Source: Hellea sp. (GTDB lineage: Bacteria; Pseudomonadota; Alphaproteobacteria; Caulobacterales; Maricaulaceae). Taken from it: DNA of 64,000 bases. The notes beneath the pieces were generated by a model. It made no database searches. It was given only the letters and a program-made list of their open reading frames with translations, and was not told the DNA's origin. Numbering within the stretch: position 1 is the stretch's first letter; each line of letters opens with the position of its first letter. The stretch covers positions 41,666 through 105,665 of the forward strand of contig JABABK010000006.1 in assembly GCA_014238285.1 (NCBI GenBank). The letters run 5' to 3'. Both the position numbers and the translations under genes were made by a program. This document shows positions 31,874 to 41,818 of the stretch, in pieces.

Positions 31874-32737
31874 TTAGAAACGGTAACGACCTCTAAGAGC
31901 CACTGGAACAGTCCAGCTTTGGCTACCATTATTGATGCCGCCAAATGGTGCACCGGAACCCAAATCTGTTGTGTCGGTTTTCATAGTGCCCGTATAACGA
32001 ATACCTGTTTCAAGACCGAGCGTCGCGCGGTTAAAGACAGGCGCTTCAAAACCAACCATGCCCGCAGCTGTTGGAACCCATCCGCTTTCATACAAGCCGA
32101 TTGTACCGTTATTATAACCATTGCCGCCGAGTTGGGCATTGCTGATCGCAATATCATCAATATGGGCTGCACCCGCTTTACCTTCAACATATGGGCGAAT
32201 AGAATTGAAAACAGGGGCTCTCATTGGTTTGAAATATTGACGAAGGCCTAGTTCTACACCGTAGCGTTTATAGTCAGACATATCACCTGTTAGTGCGTTT
32301 CCGTTGATTGAACCCAAATTGACTTCTTCACCGCTAGCTTGAGCGTAAGAACCCATCAGAGTAACCTTACGGTTTGGATTAAGCGCATAAGAACCACCAA
32401 GCTCATACCGCATACCTGGGTCATAAGCATCTTTCATAGAAAGATTATTGGTTGTGATGCTGTTAATGCCTGGGTTTGCAGCGATGACAGCTGCGGCACT
32501 GTTTGTTTTATTGCCTGTCAGAGCGTCTCCGCCGACGAAAAATTCCGGGCCGATCGCGCCTTCAAGGTTCCAACGGCTTAATGTTTTGCCGCCAACGCAG
32601 CATCCGTCGTTTGATTGACCGGCATAATAACCATTATTCTGGTTATAAGACGAGTGTTTAGAATGATGGCTATTTCCTCCAAGCCATGAACATCCCGATA
32701 GTGCGACTGCGGCTGCACCTAAAAGCAAAATACGCAT
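31874..32737 (-). CDS. Lipobox-bearing outer-membrane beta-barrel-like protein (paralog 1)
   Basis: MRILLLGAAAVALSGCSWLGG; C-terminal VALRGRYRF beta-signal-like. Confidence 0.78.
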   Translation of the reverse strand: MRILLLGAAAVALSGCSWLGGNSHHSKHSSYNQNNGYYAGQSNDGCCVGGKTLSRWNLEGAIGPEFFVGGDALTGNKTNSAAAVIAANPGINSITTNNLSMKDAYDPGMRYELGGSYALNPNRKVTLMGSYAQASGEEVNLGSINGNALTGDMSDYKRYGVELGLRQYFKPMRAPVFNSIRPYVEGKAGAAHIDDIAISNAQLGGNGYNNGTIGLYESGWVPTAAGMVGFEAPVFNRATLGLETGIRYTGTMKTDTTDLGSGAPFGGINNGSQSWTVPVALRGRYRF

Positions 32738-32838
32738 AGTTCCATCCTTTTGTCCTGATTTGGCACAATTGCCAGTTTCATCAGATTTCAGGATGGATGT
32801 TGCAAAGATGGGGCCAAGTCTTATTCGGACCATAAAAA

Positions 32839-32860
32839 AAGCCCGGACAAAGCCGGGCTT
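32839..32860 (-). terminator. Rho-independent terminator of the 32886-34244 gene
   Basis: aagcccgg-acaaag-ccgggctt with a T-run on the minus strand. Confidence 0.85.
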
Positions 32861-32885
32861 GAAATAATTGAATTAGGACTGTTCC

Positions 32886-34244
32886 TTAGAAGGACACACG
32901 TCCTCTTAGTTTAACAGGAACACTCAGACGTGGGTCTGAAGCAAAATTGCTATCCAGATCATCTGTCCAGCGAATACCTGTCTCAACCCCTAGAGCGGCG
33001 CGGCCACCGACGGCCCACTCAGCGCCGATGACACCAGAAGCTGTAGGTGCCCATCCGCCATCAACATAGTTTTGTGTATAGATCGCAGGATCTACAAATG
33101 TGTCAGATGATTGTGTCAAAGAAATGTCTTTCGTATGGGCGAAACCAGCCGTGGCTCCCACATAAGGACGTAACCCCGTTGGGGCGCCCATATAATGACG
33201 TATACCACCTTCAACCGTATACTGTTCTAGATCACTAAATTCAGCATACAAATCTTCGGTAACACCGGCGTCTGTAATAGATCCAACAAGAACTTGATTG
33301 CCGCCATCGGCTTTACTGTACCCAACTCGGCCTAGCAAAGTCGTATTCGCATTGACATCGTAAGTCGCCGTTAGGTCCGCTGATTTGGCGTTATCCCAAG
33401 CATCGCTATATTTAATTGATGATAGGTCTGATACTGTACCGGTTCCAGTTCCGCCTGCAAAAGTTTTGGAAACTTCACCAGGGAAGATATCGCCGCCCAG
33501 ATGGAAATCTTGTCCTAATCCGAGTTCTAAGCCGAAAGGTAAACTACCGCCGCCGCCATAATTATAGCCGCCGCCTGAATATCCATAGTTATAACCGCCT
33601 GAATATTGGGAACCACCGCCGGCATATTGAGCGCCGCCACCTGCGGCATAATAGGCTGGATATGGCTGTGCTACATAAATAGGCGCGCCCTGAACTGTCG
33701 TCACGCCTGCGCCGCCTACAGCGCTACCATAAGGGGCTGCGCCGCCTAATGTCGTTACACCGCTGCTATAGGCTGATGAACCTGCGCCGTACATTCCTGT
33801 ACCTGCGCCATACATACCTGAACCTCCGGCTCCAGCACCGTATATACCAGCTCCGCCTACTCCGGCACCGTACATGCCTGAACCACCAGCTCCAGCGCCG
33901 TACATGCCCGAACCACCGGCTCCAGCGCCATACATACCTGCACCTTGAAATCCTCGAAGTCCGCCTGAGCCAGCACCGTAACCGCCGCCGCCTGCGCCGT
34001 AAGCCACATTATAACCAGCGCCCGGGGCGCAACCTTGACCGCCTTGTTGGCCGCCTGAATAACCATAATTCATATTAGAGTATGCTGCGCCCTGCGCGCC
34101 CTGCATACATCCTCCGCCATAAGCGCCATTGCTATAAGCGCCATTACTTTCATAGCCGTAGGAGTCGCCGTAGCTGCCTCCAGATCCGAGCCACGAACAA
34201 CCCGATAATAATACGGCGGATAGTGCACAAGCTGCTAATCGCAT
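32886..34244 (-). CDS. Lipobox-bearing beta-barrel-like protein with Gly/Tyr-rich tandem repeats (paralog 2)
   Basis: MRLAACALSAVLLSGCSWLGSGG; GAGAGGSGMYGAGAGGSGMYGAGVGGAGIYGAG...; C-terminal VKLRGRVSF. Confidence 0.78.
   Translation of the reverse strand: MRLAACALSAVLLSGCSWLGSGGSYGDSYGYESNGAYSNGAYGGGCMQGAQGAAYSNMNYGYSGGQQGGQGCAPGAGYNVAYGAGGGGYGAGSGGLRGFQGAGMYGAGAGGSGMYGAGAGGSGMYGAGVGGAGIYGAGAGGSGMYGAGTGMYGAGSSAYSSGVTTLGGAAPYGSAVGGAGVTTVQGAPIYVAQPYPAYYAAGGGAQYAGGGSQYSGGYNYGYSGGGYNYGGGGSLPFGLELGLGQDFHLGGDIFPGEVSKTFAGGTGTGTVSDLSSIKYSDAWDNAKSADLTATYDVNANTTLLGRVGYSKADGGNQVLVGSITDAGVTEDLYAEFSDLEQYTVEGGIRHYMGAPTGLRPYVGATAGFAHTKDISLTQSSDTFVDPAIYTQNYVDGGWAPTASGVIGAEWAVGGRAALGVETGIRWTDDLDSNFASDPRLSVPVKLRGRVSF
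33781..33944 (-). repeat. Imperfect ~30-bp in-frame tandem repeat
   Basis: Units such as gctccagcgccgtacatgcccgaaccaccg repeated with few substitutions, encoding (M/I)YGAG(A/V)GG(S/A)G. Confidence 0.9.
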
Positions 34245-34356
34245 TTCGGACTCCTTTTCCCTCTAAATTCTTTTATTACTACTCTTGTTAACCATGTGAT
34301 GCTTAAGAAATGGTTTTTAAAAAGAAAACAAAACCTTAAGATGGTCGCTTTTTTAC

Positions 34357-35538
34357 TTAAAAGTTGAAGCTGCCTCGTAATGTGACAGGAACCGACACAT
34401 TATTGTCGCCCTCGTCACCATTAGCGAAGTCACGAGCCTGTTCAAATTTGACACCTGTTTCGAGCGCTAAAGCCCATTTAGGTGTAACTTGCCACTCCAT
34501 CCCAGCCGTCACAGCGCCATTTAAGAGCCAATCAGATTCATAAAGCGTGTTCACACCACCATTGCCTAAAACGTCGTAAAAGTTTGTATTAGCCCCACTA
34601 CTGTCAAACGCTTGTGCTAAGAAAAGTTGATCCTGCTCCGTTGTGTAAGTCACATCATTAACATGTGAGATACCAACCGCCCCTGCAACAAAGGGCGTTA
34701 CAGTGCGGTACCCTTTTTCCTGCATGATAGGCTTAAAATAATGTCTTGCTCCGGCCTCAACATCGAACCGACGTTGATCGTTAAAGTCTAGTATCATATG
34801 GGCAACATTCACATTTGGAATAAACTCTGTGTTTGATAGAGGTGGAAGCGCATCCGTGATATCGTCGGTCGTGGTTGTTTTTAGCAATGTGGACTGCACC
34901 GTGATTCTGGCGTCGTCCGTACCTTCAGCATGAGAATATCCAGCATTTGCAAAAACGGTAAAACGCGGGCTCGCAATATATTCAAAACCGCCTTTTAAGA
35001 TTGTTGGCGTATTATAAACATCATCAAAGGATAAACTTGGCGCCACATATCTTTCAAACTGACTTGTATACAGTGTTGATGTTACAATATCGCCATTTTG
35101 CTCGACAGACCCTTCTTGAAATGGCGTAGGGTCATATGCGAAACCTGGTGCCAGGGCCCCGGAAAAATCAAGCAAAGTACCTGCAACGCTCTTCTCTGTC
35201 CCAAAAGACATAGAACCCCGTAGTTTAGGTTTTTTCAGACGAGGTTGTCCGGATCGTTGAGACGACACATTTCCTGCATTGCTAACATGGCTGCCATAAC
35301 CGCCTGTGGTATAGGCACCACCTGCGCCTGCTTGGCCATATCCGGTGGCCATTGTCACCATGGCAGGATCACACCCTGTCGGGACGGGTTGCGCAGGCGA
35401 ATAGACGACACATTGGTTTTGAGACCCGGCATAAGCACCGCGTTGATCATGATAAGATTGCTGGGAATTGCTATTCCCTCCGAACCAAGAACATCCAGAC
35501 AGCAAAACCGCAGATAAACTTAAAGCTACCAGCCGCAT
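34357..35538 (-). CDS. Lipobox-bearing beta-barrel-like protein (paralog 3)
   Basis: MRLVALSLSAVLLSGCSWFGG; C-terminal VTLRGSFNF. Confidence 0.78.
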   Translation of the reverse strand: MRLVALSLSAVLLSGCSWFGGNSNSQQSYHDQRGAYAGSQNQCVVYSPAQPVPTGCDPAMVTMATGYGQAGAGGAYTTGGYGSHVSNAGNVSSQRSGQPRLKKPKLRGSMSFGTEKSVAGTLLDFSGALAPGFAYDPTPFQEGSVEQNGDIVTSTLYTSQFERYVAPSLSFDDVYNTPTILKGGFEYIASPRFTVFANAGYSHAEGTDDARITVQSTLLKTTTTDDITDALPPLSNTEFIPNVNVAHMILDFNDQRRFDVEAGARHYFKPIMQEKGYRTVTPFVAGAVGISHVNDVTYTTEQDQLFLAQAFDSSGANTNFYDVLGNGGVNTLYESDWLLNGAVTAGMEWQVTPKWALALETGVKFEQARDFANGDEGDNNVSVPVTLRGSFNF

Positions 35539-35651
35539 AAAAACTCCATTTTCCGATGCGCAAATCGCGCTATGGTTAATGAAGTGATGCCCTCTTTTGC
35601 TTAACAAGCCGTTTATAGGTTGAAAAAATGACGTTTTTTTCTAAAAACGGC

Positions 35652-36002
35652 TCAATTACCGAGTAAATCAAGAACATTTTCGGGCGGGCGCCCCAAAATG
35701 GCACGTTGTCCGTTGACGACAATCGGCCGTTCGATCAAGCGAGGGTGCTTCGCCATGGCCTGAATAAGAACTAATTCGTCATTTTCAGATTTAAGTCCTA
35801 ATTCCTTATACTCGGCTTCGCCTTTTCTCATCATCTCTCTCGCCGATGAGAGTCCAAGCTTATGAATGAGTCCTCGAATTTCACTCTCATTCAAAAGCGT
35901 CTCAAGGTAAAGAATGACTTCCGGCATCTCACCGGCATCTTCTATCAATTTCAAAGTTTGGCGAGATTTAGAACATCTGGGGTTATGAAAAATTTTCAGC
36001 AT
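35652..36002 (-). CDS. Arsenate reductase family (ArsC/Spx-like) protein
   Basis: IFHNPRCSKSRQTLKLIEDAG...RLIERPIVVNGQRAILGRPPENVLDLL. Confidence 0.9.
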   Translation of the reverse strand: MLKIFHNPRCSKSRQTLKLIEDAGEMPEVILYLETLLNESEIRGLIHKLGLSSAREMMRKGEAEYKELGLKSENDELVLIQAMAKHPRLIERPIVVNGQRAILGRPPENVLDLLGN

Positions 36003-36741
36003 CGACTTCTTCGCGGTTTTTCTCTTTGTTTAGATGTGTGTGCTCAATATAAGCTCTCAAGACTTCTTCTACAGGGCCTTCCTTGGCAACTTTACCGCCA
36101 TTTAGCCATATAGCGCGATGACAATATTGTTTGACAATGCTGACATTGTGACTCGCTAGAATAAAGCCCCGCGACCCGCCGACCATATCGGCGAGACGTT
36201 CTTGAGCTTTTGTCCTGAACCGTTCATCCCCAGCCCCAATCCACTCATCAATCAACAGGATTTCAGGCTCCAAAGATGTTGCGACGGCAAAACTCAGACG
36301 CATTGCCATACCCCTAGAATAAGTCCTAACAGGCTGATCAAAAACACTACCGAGTTCACTAAACTCGATAATCTCTGGCAGCATTTCCAAAACCTCTTGT
36401 CTTGGCCTTCCGGCAATCATGCCCATAAGGACAGCGTTCTGGCGCCCCGTAAGGTCTTGCTTCATGCCAATACCCATATTGAACAAAGTTTGAATATCGC
36501 CATAAGATGCAACACGACCTGAGTTCGGGGGATAGATTTGGGCCAAAACCCTCAAAAGAGTAGATTTGCCAGAACCATTAGCTCCTATCAGAGCCAGGTT
36601 TTCGCCTTCAAAAAGCTCAAGGCTCACATTATCGAGTGCCAGAGTTTGACCCATAGCTTCTTGCCGGAACAAGCCGAAACTATTGGTCGTGTCTGGATAG
36701 CTGAGCGTAATGTTATCGGCTTTTAAGAGAAGTTTCGACAT
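35983..36741 (-). CDS. ABC transporter ATP-binding protein, polysaccharide export (Wzt/KpsT type)
   Basis: LALIGANGSGKSTLLRVLAQIYPPNSG Walker A; YSRGMAMRLSFAVATSLEPEILLIDEWIGAGDERF. Confidence 0.92.
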   Translation of the reverse strand: MSKLLLKADNITLSYPDTTNSFGLFRQEAMGQTLALDNVSLELFEGENLALIGANGSGKSTLLRVLAQIYPPNSGRVASYGDIQTLFNMGIGMKQDLTGRQNAVLMGMIAGRPRQEVLEMLPEIIEFSELGSVFDQPVRTYSRGMAMRLSFAVATSLEPEILLIDEWIGAGDERFRTKAQERLADMVGGSRGFILASHNVSIVKQYCHRAIWLNGGKVAKEGPVEEVLRAYIEHTHLNKEKNREEVDAENFS

Positions 36742-36745
36742 AACA

Positions 36746-37519
36746 CTAAATCCAGAACGCTATATTTCTGGTTTTATATTTCAATGTATAAATCGCCGCG
36801 AACCACCCAACGATTGTAATACAGATTACAACAGTCCAACTCAGTTGTGGAATAATACCATTAACCACAGGTTCCCGGACAATCGCGAGGTAATGTGTAA
36901 ATGGATTATAATTCAAGACAGCTGCCTTTGGCCCTAATTGTTTTGGAATATAAAGAATGGGTGTCAAGAAAAACATAACATGCATGACGGCCTGTACAAG
37001 ATGCATAACATCCCTATGGCGCGCGCATAAGGCGCCAAGAACTATATGAACCCACATTGAATTTATGATCAAAAACACAAGACCAAGGAGAACTGTAAAA
37101 GTGACGAGCGACTGTTCCCAAGAGTAAAAAAATACGGCAACAATGCAAATGATCGCTACAAAAAACAAACTAATAATGTGACGCATAATGCTTTGGGCAA
37201 CAAATGTCCCAAGGGACATATTAGTCCCCAATATCCACGAGCGAGAGCCGATGAATACATTACAAGCGTCGACGACAGAAGCGTTTATAAAGTTCCAAAC
37301 AGCATACCCAATGACAACCCAAAGCGAATAATAGGTCATATCCATTTGAGAGATTGCGCCAAAAATAAAGATTTTAACACCAACAAACATTAGGAATGAG
37401 ATACTGATCCAAAAAATACCGATCAAACTACGGCGATATATCTGATTCATATCAGCCCAAGCGAGACGCCACCACAAAGGTACATCACCTATACCTTGAA
37501 AAAATGCTCTCAACTCCAT
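36746..37519 (-). CDS. ABC-2 type polysaccharide export permease (Wzm/KpsM type)
   Basis: WRLAWADMNQIYRRSLIGIFWISISFLMFVGVKIF; multi-TM; adjacent to the ATPase. Confidence 0.9.
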   Translation of the reverse strand: MELRAFFQGIGDVPLWWRLAWADMNQIYRRSLIGIFWISISFLMFVGVKIFIFGAISQMDMTYYSLWVVIGYAVWNFINASVVDACNVFIGSRSWILGTNMSLGTFVAQSIMRHIISLFFVAIICIVAVFFYSWEQSLVTFTVLLGLVFLIINSMWVHIVLGALCARHRDVMHLVQAVMHVMFFLTPILYIPKQLGPKAAVLNYNPFTHYLAIVREPVVNGIIPQLSWTVVICITIVGWFAAIYTLKYKTRNIAFWI

Positions 37520-37534
37520 GACAGGCTTTCGGTC

Positions 37535-39991
37535 CTACTTTAATAATTTTTCGAATAATGCTGCTACATTATGATAAGCATAATTATCATTGTGGTAATC
37601 GACTCCACTAACGGAGGCTTTTTCCCACTTATTTGCGTCAGAATAAAGCTCTGCACATAATTTAGCAAATTCTTTAGGCGTACTAGCTTCAAACTTGATA
37701 TTCTTCAATCCTTTATCTGCCATACCCTCAAAAGCAATATCGGTCCCTACACAAGGCACGCCAGCGCCAATACTCGAAGCAACCTTGCCCTTAAGACCCG
37801 CGCCATAAGTTAGCGGCGCAATCGTTAGTTTGATTCCGCTTAAATACTGTTCAAGATCCGGAATGAAACCATCAATAATTACGCTCTCCGAAGCATAGCC
37901 ATAAAATTCTTTTGGCATATGAGAGCCGCAAATACGAAGTTTAGCATCTGGAAGTTTTTTGGATACAACAGGCCAAATTTCCTCAATCAACCATTTAACA
38001 GCCACCACATTCGGAGGATGTCTATACCCCCCGATAAAGGCGATATCTTGACGGCCTTCATACCCGCCAATCCGTTCAGATTCGTCCCTGATAAGCGGAA
38101 TGGTATGAATTTTACGAGAACTCACGCCATATTCTTTAGATAATAATTCACGCTCATGCTGGCTAATGACGATGACTTTTTTGGATTTCGCAATGTAATC
38201 TAGTTCATGAACTTTCATCTTCTCAGCCGCTTTTTTGTCTTCTGCTTTTTTGGAAAGCTCAGCTTCGCGCGTCATTCTAAGGAAGTGTAAATCAACCGTA
38301 TTATAAATGATCTGTGCTGAAGGGCATTTCTTACGAATAGTCGCAAGGTAATGCTCGCATGATTCAGCCCGGGCTAGGACGACATATTTAAATGTATCAC
38401 CGCGCTCCTCTAACAAGGCATTCATGCTGGTATAAAACGGTGCATAAATACATTCAATGCCCATACGTTCTAGGTCATGAGTAGCTTCGCCCCAGTGCGC
38501 AAAATTTGACCCGGGTACAAAATGCACGCGGTAACCCAGCATACTTAATATTTTCATGGAATAAAAAGCATCTACCGAGCCGGAATCTTTGTCAGGCTCT
38601 GGCGTCACAGCATCAATGTAAAGAATATGGCCTTTCGCCGTTCTATCGCTGGCAATTTCAGGCGTTTGAGCATTTGGAAGATGTTTCTTAAGATCATCAG
38701 CCCAAATGCGTTGGAAAATTTCCTTATTCACGGCTTGGTATTTTTTGGCGCCTGAAGTGACATCAGTACCCGAGCTAAGGCCTTCAATATGAATAACCGA
38801 AGAGGCTGGCTGATAGACAACCCGTTTGCCCATAGAGCGAACCTTGAAGCAAATATCAGTATCTTCGTAATAAGCCTTCACAAGCTCCGTATTGAATCCG
38901 CCGATTTCGTCCCACAAGTCTTTTGTGATCATCAAAGACGCGCCAGATATGTAATCGACGTCTCTAACAAAATTATAACGAGGATGATCAGGGTTTTGTT
39001 CACGGCCCCAATTCCAACCAGACGCATCTTCCCAAATAATACCGCCCGCTTCTTGCAGCCTGCCATCAGGAAAAACGAGTTTTGACCCGGCAATACCAAC
39101 ATTATCATGATCAATGAAGGTATTATAGAGAGTCTCAAGCCAGCCGGAATTCACCAAAGTATCGTTATTCAAAAACACGATATAATCACCGCGCGCATGT
39201 TTGGCATTTTCGTTACAGTTATTCAAAAACCCAAGATTTTCGGGATTTCGGTGATATTTTAGCCCCGGTATTTTCTGTAGGATCGTGTAGAAAGGATCAG
39301 GAGAAGCATCGTCAGCGAGAATGACTTCATAGTCGACCCCAATAAACTGCTGACTAATTGTTCTAAGACAGGCAACGGTCTGTGTGATTTCGTTATACAC
39401 AGGCACGATAATAGATATAACAGGATCTTCGGATGCGAAGAACTCAAAATCAATATCGTCGTTCATATTTTGAACAAAATGCAGAACTTCCGAACCTGAT
39501 TTGTAATTCGGGTTATACCCCAAGCGAAGCGCCATTGCTGTCATGCGGCGCGAAATACGAAGCTTCCAGCGTTCAGGCAGTGGCAGCCATCTTCGGGTTG
39601 CCACCAATAATGCCAACATCCAATGTTTAAATATGGCCTGCATCGGGTGACGATAATAATAATCAACGATTTGCGTCAGACGCGTATTCTTAAGCGCTAG
39701 GTCTTTTTCGACCATTGATGCGCGTTTTCGGCTTGCCTGAAGTTTACGTTCATTATTTTCGCGGATTTTTCTAGCTTGAGCAGAATCTCCGCTAGAGGCT
39801 TTAACTTTTTTACGGGTCGCATGGAGCTGCGCGCCCATGGTTTTTAGTTTCGTCTCTTTTTCTGAAACAACCTTTTGGAGCTTTTCTTTTTCTTGAACCA
39901 CCTTCAGCAACTTATTGCTAGCCCGTGTCGCTTTTGATTTGGCCGAGCGCAGTTCTTTGCTCAGTTGATCTTTTGTCATCTTCGTTGACAT
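37535..39991 (-). CDS. Multi-domain glycosyltransferase: coiled coil + GT2 + GT4-like
   Basis: ISIIVPVYNEITQTVACLRTISQQF and DYIVFLNNDTLV (GT2); C-terminal IAFIGGYRHPPNVVAVKWLIEEIWPVV...LTIAPLTYGAGLKGKVASSIGAGVPCVGT (GT4). Confidence 0.9.
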   Translation of the reverse strand: MSTKMTKDQLSKELRSAKSKATRASNKLLKVVQEKEKLQKVVSEKETKLKTMGAQLHATRKKVKASSGDSAQARKIRENNERKLQASRKRASMVEKDLALKNTRLTQIVDYYYRHPMQAIFKHWMLALLVATRRWLPLPERWKLRISRRMTAMALRLGYNPNYKSGSEVLHFVQNMNDDIDFEFFASEDPVISIIVPVYNEITQTVACLRTISQQFIGVDYEVILADDASPDPFYTILQKIPGLKYHRNPENLGFLNNCNENAKHARGDYIVFLNNDTLVNSGWLETLYNTFIDHDNVGIAGSKLVFPDGRLQEAGGIIWEDASGWNWGREQNPDHPRYNFVRDVDYISGASLMITKDLWDEIGGFNTELVKAYYEDTDICFKVRSMGKRVVYQPASSVIHIEGLSSGTDVTSGAKKYQAVNKEIFQRIWADDLKKHLPNAQTPEIASDRTAKGHILYIDAVTPEPDKDSGSVDAFYSMKILSMLGYRVHFVPGSNFAHWGEATHDLERMGIECIYAPFYTSMNALLEERGDTFKYVVLARAESCEHYLATIRKKCPSAQIIYNTVDLHFLRMTREAELSKKAEDKKAAEKMKVHELDYIAKSKKVIVISQHERELLSKEYGVSSRKIHTIPLIRDESERIGGYEGRQDIAFIGGYRHPPNVVAVKWLIEEIWPVVSKKLPDAKLRICGSHMPKEFYGYASESVIIDGFIPDLEQYLSGIKLTIAPLTYGAGLKGKVASSIGAGVPCVGTDIAFEGMADKGLKNIKFEASTPKEFAKLCAELYSDANKWEKASVSGVDYHNDNYAYHNVAALFEKLLK

Positions 39992-40009
39992 GTTGAAGCC
40001 TCTAAAATT

Positions 40010-40774
40010 TTAAGTTTGCGCCCAAAGTTTATTTTTAACAAAATAGTACAATTCCAAATCCACGGAATTCAGTAGCAACAAATTATGATATGCATGCCTG
40101 CCAATTTCTCGTTCAAAAGACTTCAGCTTAGCCTCTATGGCCGCTGAAGGATCGCTTAAAGTATTTGATTTAGCACTGATAGACTTAAACTCCGGGAAAG
40201 CCGGATGTATGAGCTTTTCAAACGCTTCCATAGATTGGTCAAATCGCTCAACCAGCCCAACAAATGGCAGGACCTTTAAAGCATGAAGCGCTCTTGGCCG
40301 AAATAGCTCAACTTGGGTATTGCTAAGAGGCCCTCGAAAGTCTTTGAGGCGCGCCATATGAAAGTTTGAGATTTGCGACATAGCCGGAGATGCAAGTCGC
40401 CAGGCCATATAGTGGTTAAAATCGCCCTCTTTAGCAACCCTAGCCCCAGGGGTATCTTCTTCCTGAACCCGTTCAAAGTCATAGGCGGAGCGGATACGGT
40501 CAATAGGATGGCGATAGAAAAATATCGGGATTATGTTCACGCCTTTGATTTTTGGCAGGGAAATGATCGCCGTATGAGAAGAAATAGCTTTCTTGTCCGG
40601 ATTATTGATGATGAAATCCTTCATCATATTCCGGGTTAGCTTTTTTCTATCTGGCCCCTCAATCTCGGCCCACGCATCCCCAAAGTTATGCTGTAAGATC
40701 GTATCAACAGAGGACCCAGCATTTTTAAACAAATGATAATGTATAATGACGTTCCGGTCCGCCATATCTTCCAC
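40010..40774 (-). CDS. Sulfotransferase-family protein
   Basis: VIIHYHLFKNAGSSVDTILQHNFG 5'-phosphosulfate loop; FFYRHPIDRIRSAYDFER. Confidence 0.75.
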   Translation of the reverse strand: MEDMADRNVIIHYHLFKNAGSSVDTILQHNFGDAWAEIEGPDRKKLTRNMMKDFIINNPDKKAISSHTAIISLPKIKGVNIIPIFFYRHPIDRIRSAYDFERVQEEDTPGARVAKEGDFNHYMAWRLASPAMSQISNFHMARLKDFRGPLSNTQVELFRPRALHALKVLPFVGLVERFDQSMEAFEKLIHPAFPEFKSISAKSNTLSDPSAAIEAKLKSFEREIGRHAYHNLLLLNSVDLELYYFVKNKLWAQT

Positions 40775-40881
40775 TCCTGCGCCCTAAATTTACAAAGGGC
40801 GGAATATAGAAATTCATGATTATGTAAAGCCCTTACACGCATATGATTGTTTTTAAGGCCGCTTGCACCTATGAAGGATTT

Positions 40882-41808
40882 ATGGCTCCTAAAACTCTAG
40901 AACAGCAAATCGCGGCTCTCATTGACGTTCATGGTCCCATCACCGGACGTCAATTGACCGAATTATTACCCGGGGCGAGCCCAATTCGTATATGGAAGAT
41001 CTGTTATCAGTCCAATATTCTAAGCGTCATCAATTTTGCGAGATACTATCTTCGATATGACGTCACGCGGGACGATATGATCAGGCTCAGCCCATCCGTT
41101 TTGCGGGATTTTCTGTCATTCACGCTTATTCATCTATCTGGGCAAGGCAGCGACGCCGTTGACCGCGCCGCTATACTGGCCAATAAACACCGCCTTATCA
41201 GCCTCAAAAAGCTCAAATTTGCCAGACACACGCTTCTCTCACTCTCGCCAGACATTCTCGAAAAACTTCATTACCAAGCCTGTTGTTTCATCGCCGGCGA
41301 TATCGCTTATTTCCTCGCCCATGAAGAACCGCGTATTCACGGCCCAACGGGGGCCAAATTATACGGCTCTGACATCGACATTATAGTTGTCCATGAAAAC
41401 GACATGGATCCAGACCTGATCCAGCGTGCCGAAGAAGAGATTTTGACCTATAAACATCGCTGCATCAAAGACCCGGCCATTGGCCAGGAAATCGACTTCC
41501 TGTTTAAACCCGTCCATAAAATGCTCAGCCAGTTTTCCTATGGCGACATCCACCAAAAAATCGCCTGTAAAATCCTCTATGAAAGCTTCTTTCTCTATGG
41601 TCGGCTTGACCTGTATGAAAAACTAAAGACGGACCTCGACTTCACTGGAACTGTCAAGAAAATCGAAGATGATTTCACCAAAGCCCTTGCCGGCCGTAAA
41701 GAAACCATCCAAAAAATCCTCTCCCTTAAGCCCGACGATCTAGAAAGCATGGACAAGAACACACAGAGCCTGTTTTTCTTCTCTCAGGAAAGACTTGAGT
41801 TTCAATAA
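40882..41808 (+). CDS. Predicted wHTH + nucleotidyltransferase-like fusion protein
   Basis: N-term GPITGRQLTELLPGASPIRIWKICYQSNILSVINFARYYLRYD (AbiEi-like wHTH pattern); GPTGAKLYGSDIDIIVV...QEIDFLFKP (pol-beta NTase DxD plus third acid); SD aagga at start. Confidence 0.55.
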   Translation: MAPKTLEQQIAALIDVHGPITGRQLTELLPGASPIRIWKICYQSNILSVINFARYYLRYDVTRDDMIRLSPSVLRDFLSFTLIHLSGQGSDAVDRAAILANKHRLISLKKLKFARHTLLSLSPDILEKLHYQACCFIAGDIAYFLAHEEPRIHGPTGAKLYGSDIDIIVVHENDMDPDLIQRAEEEILTYKHRCIKDPAIGQEIDFLFKPVHKMLSQFSYGDIHQKIACKILYESFFLYGRLDLYEKLKTDLDFTGTVKKIEDDFTKALAGRKETIQKILSLKPDDLESMDKNTQSLFFFSQERLEFQ

Positions 41809-41818
41809 GCAAACACCC

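Noticed and set aside
33781-33944. Regularly spaced repeats considered as a CRISPR array
   Set aside because: Units are directly contiguous and in frame with no unique spacers; no cas genes nearby.
33749-34078. 109-aa plus-strand ORF antisense to the Gly-rich barrel gene
   Set aside because: His/Leu/Arg-rich artefact of the opposite-strand Gly/Tyr repeat codons; no SD or recognisable domain.
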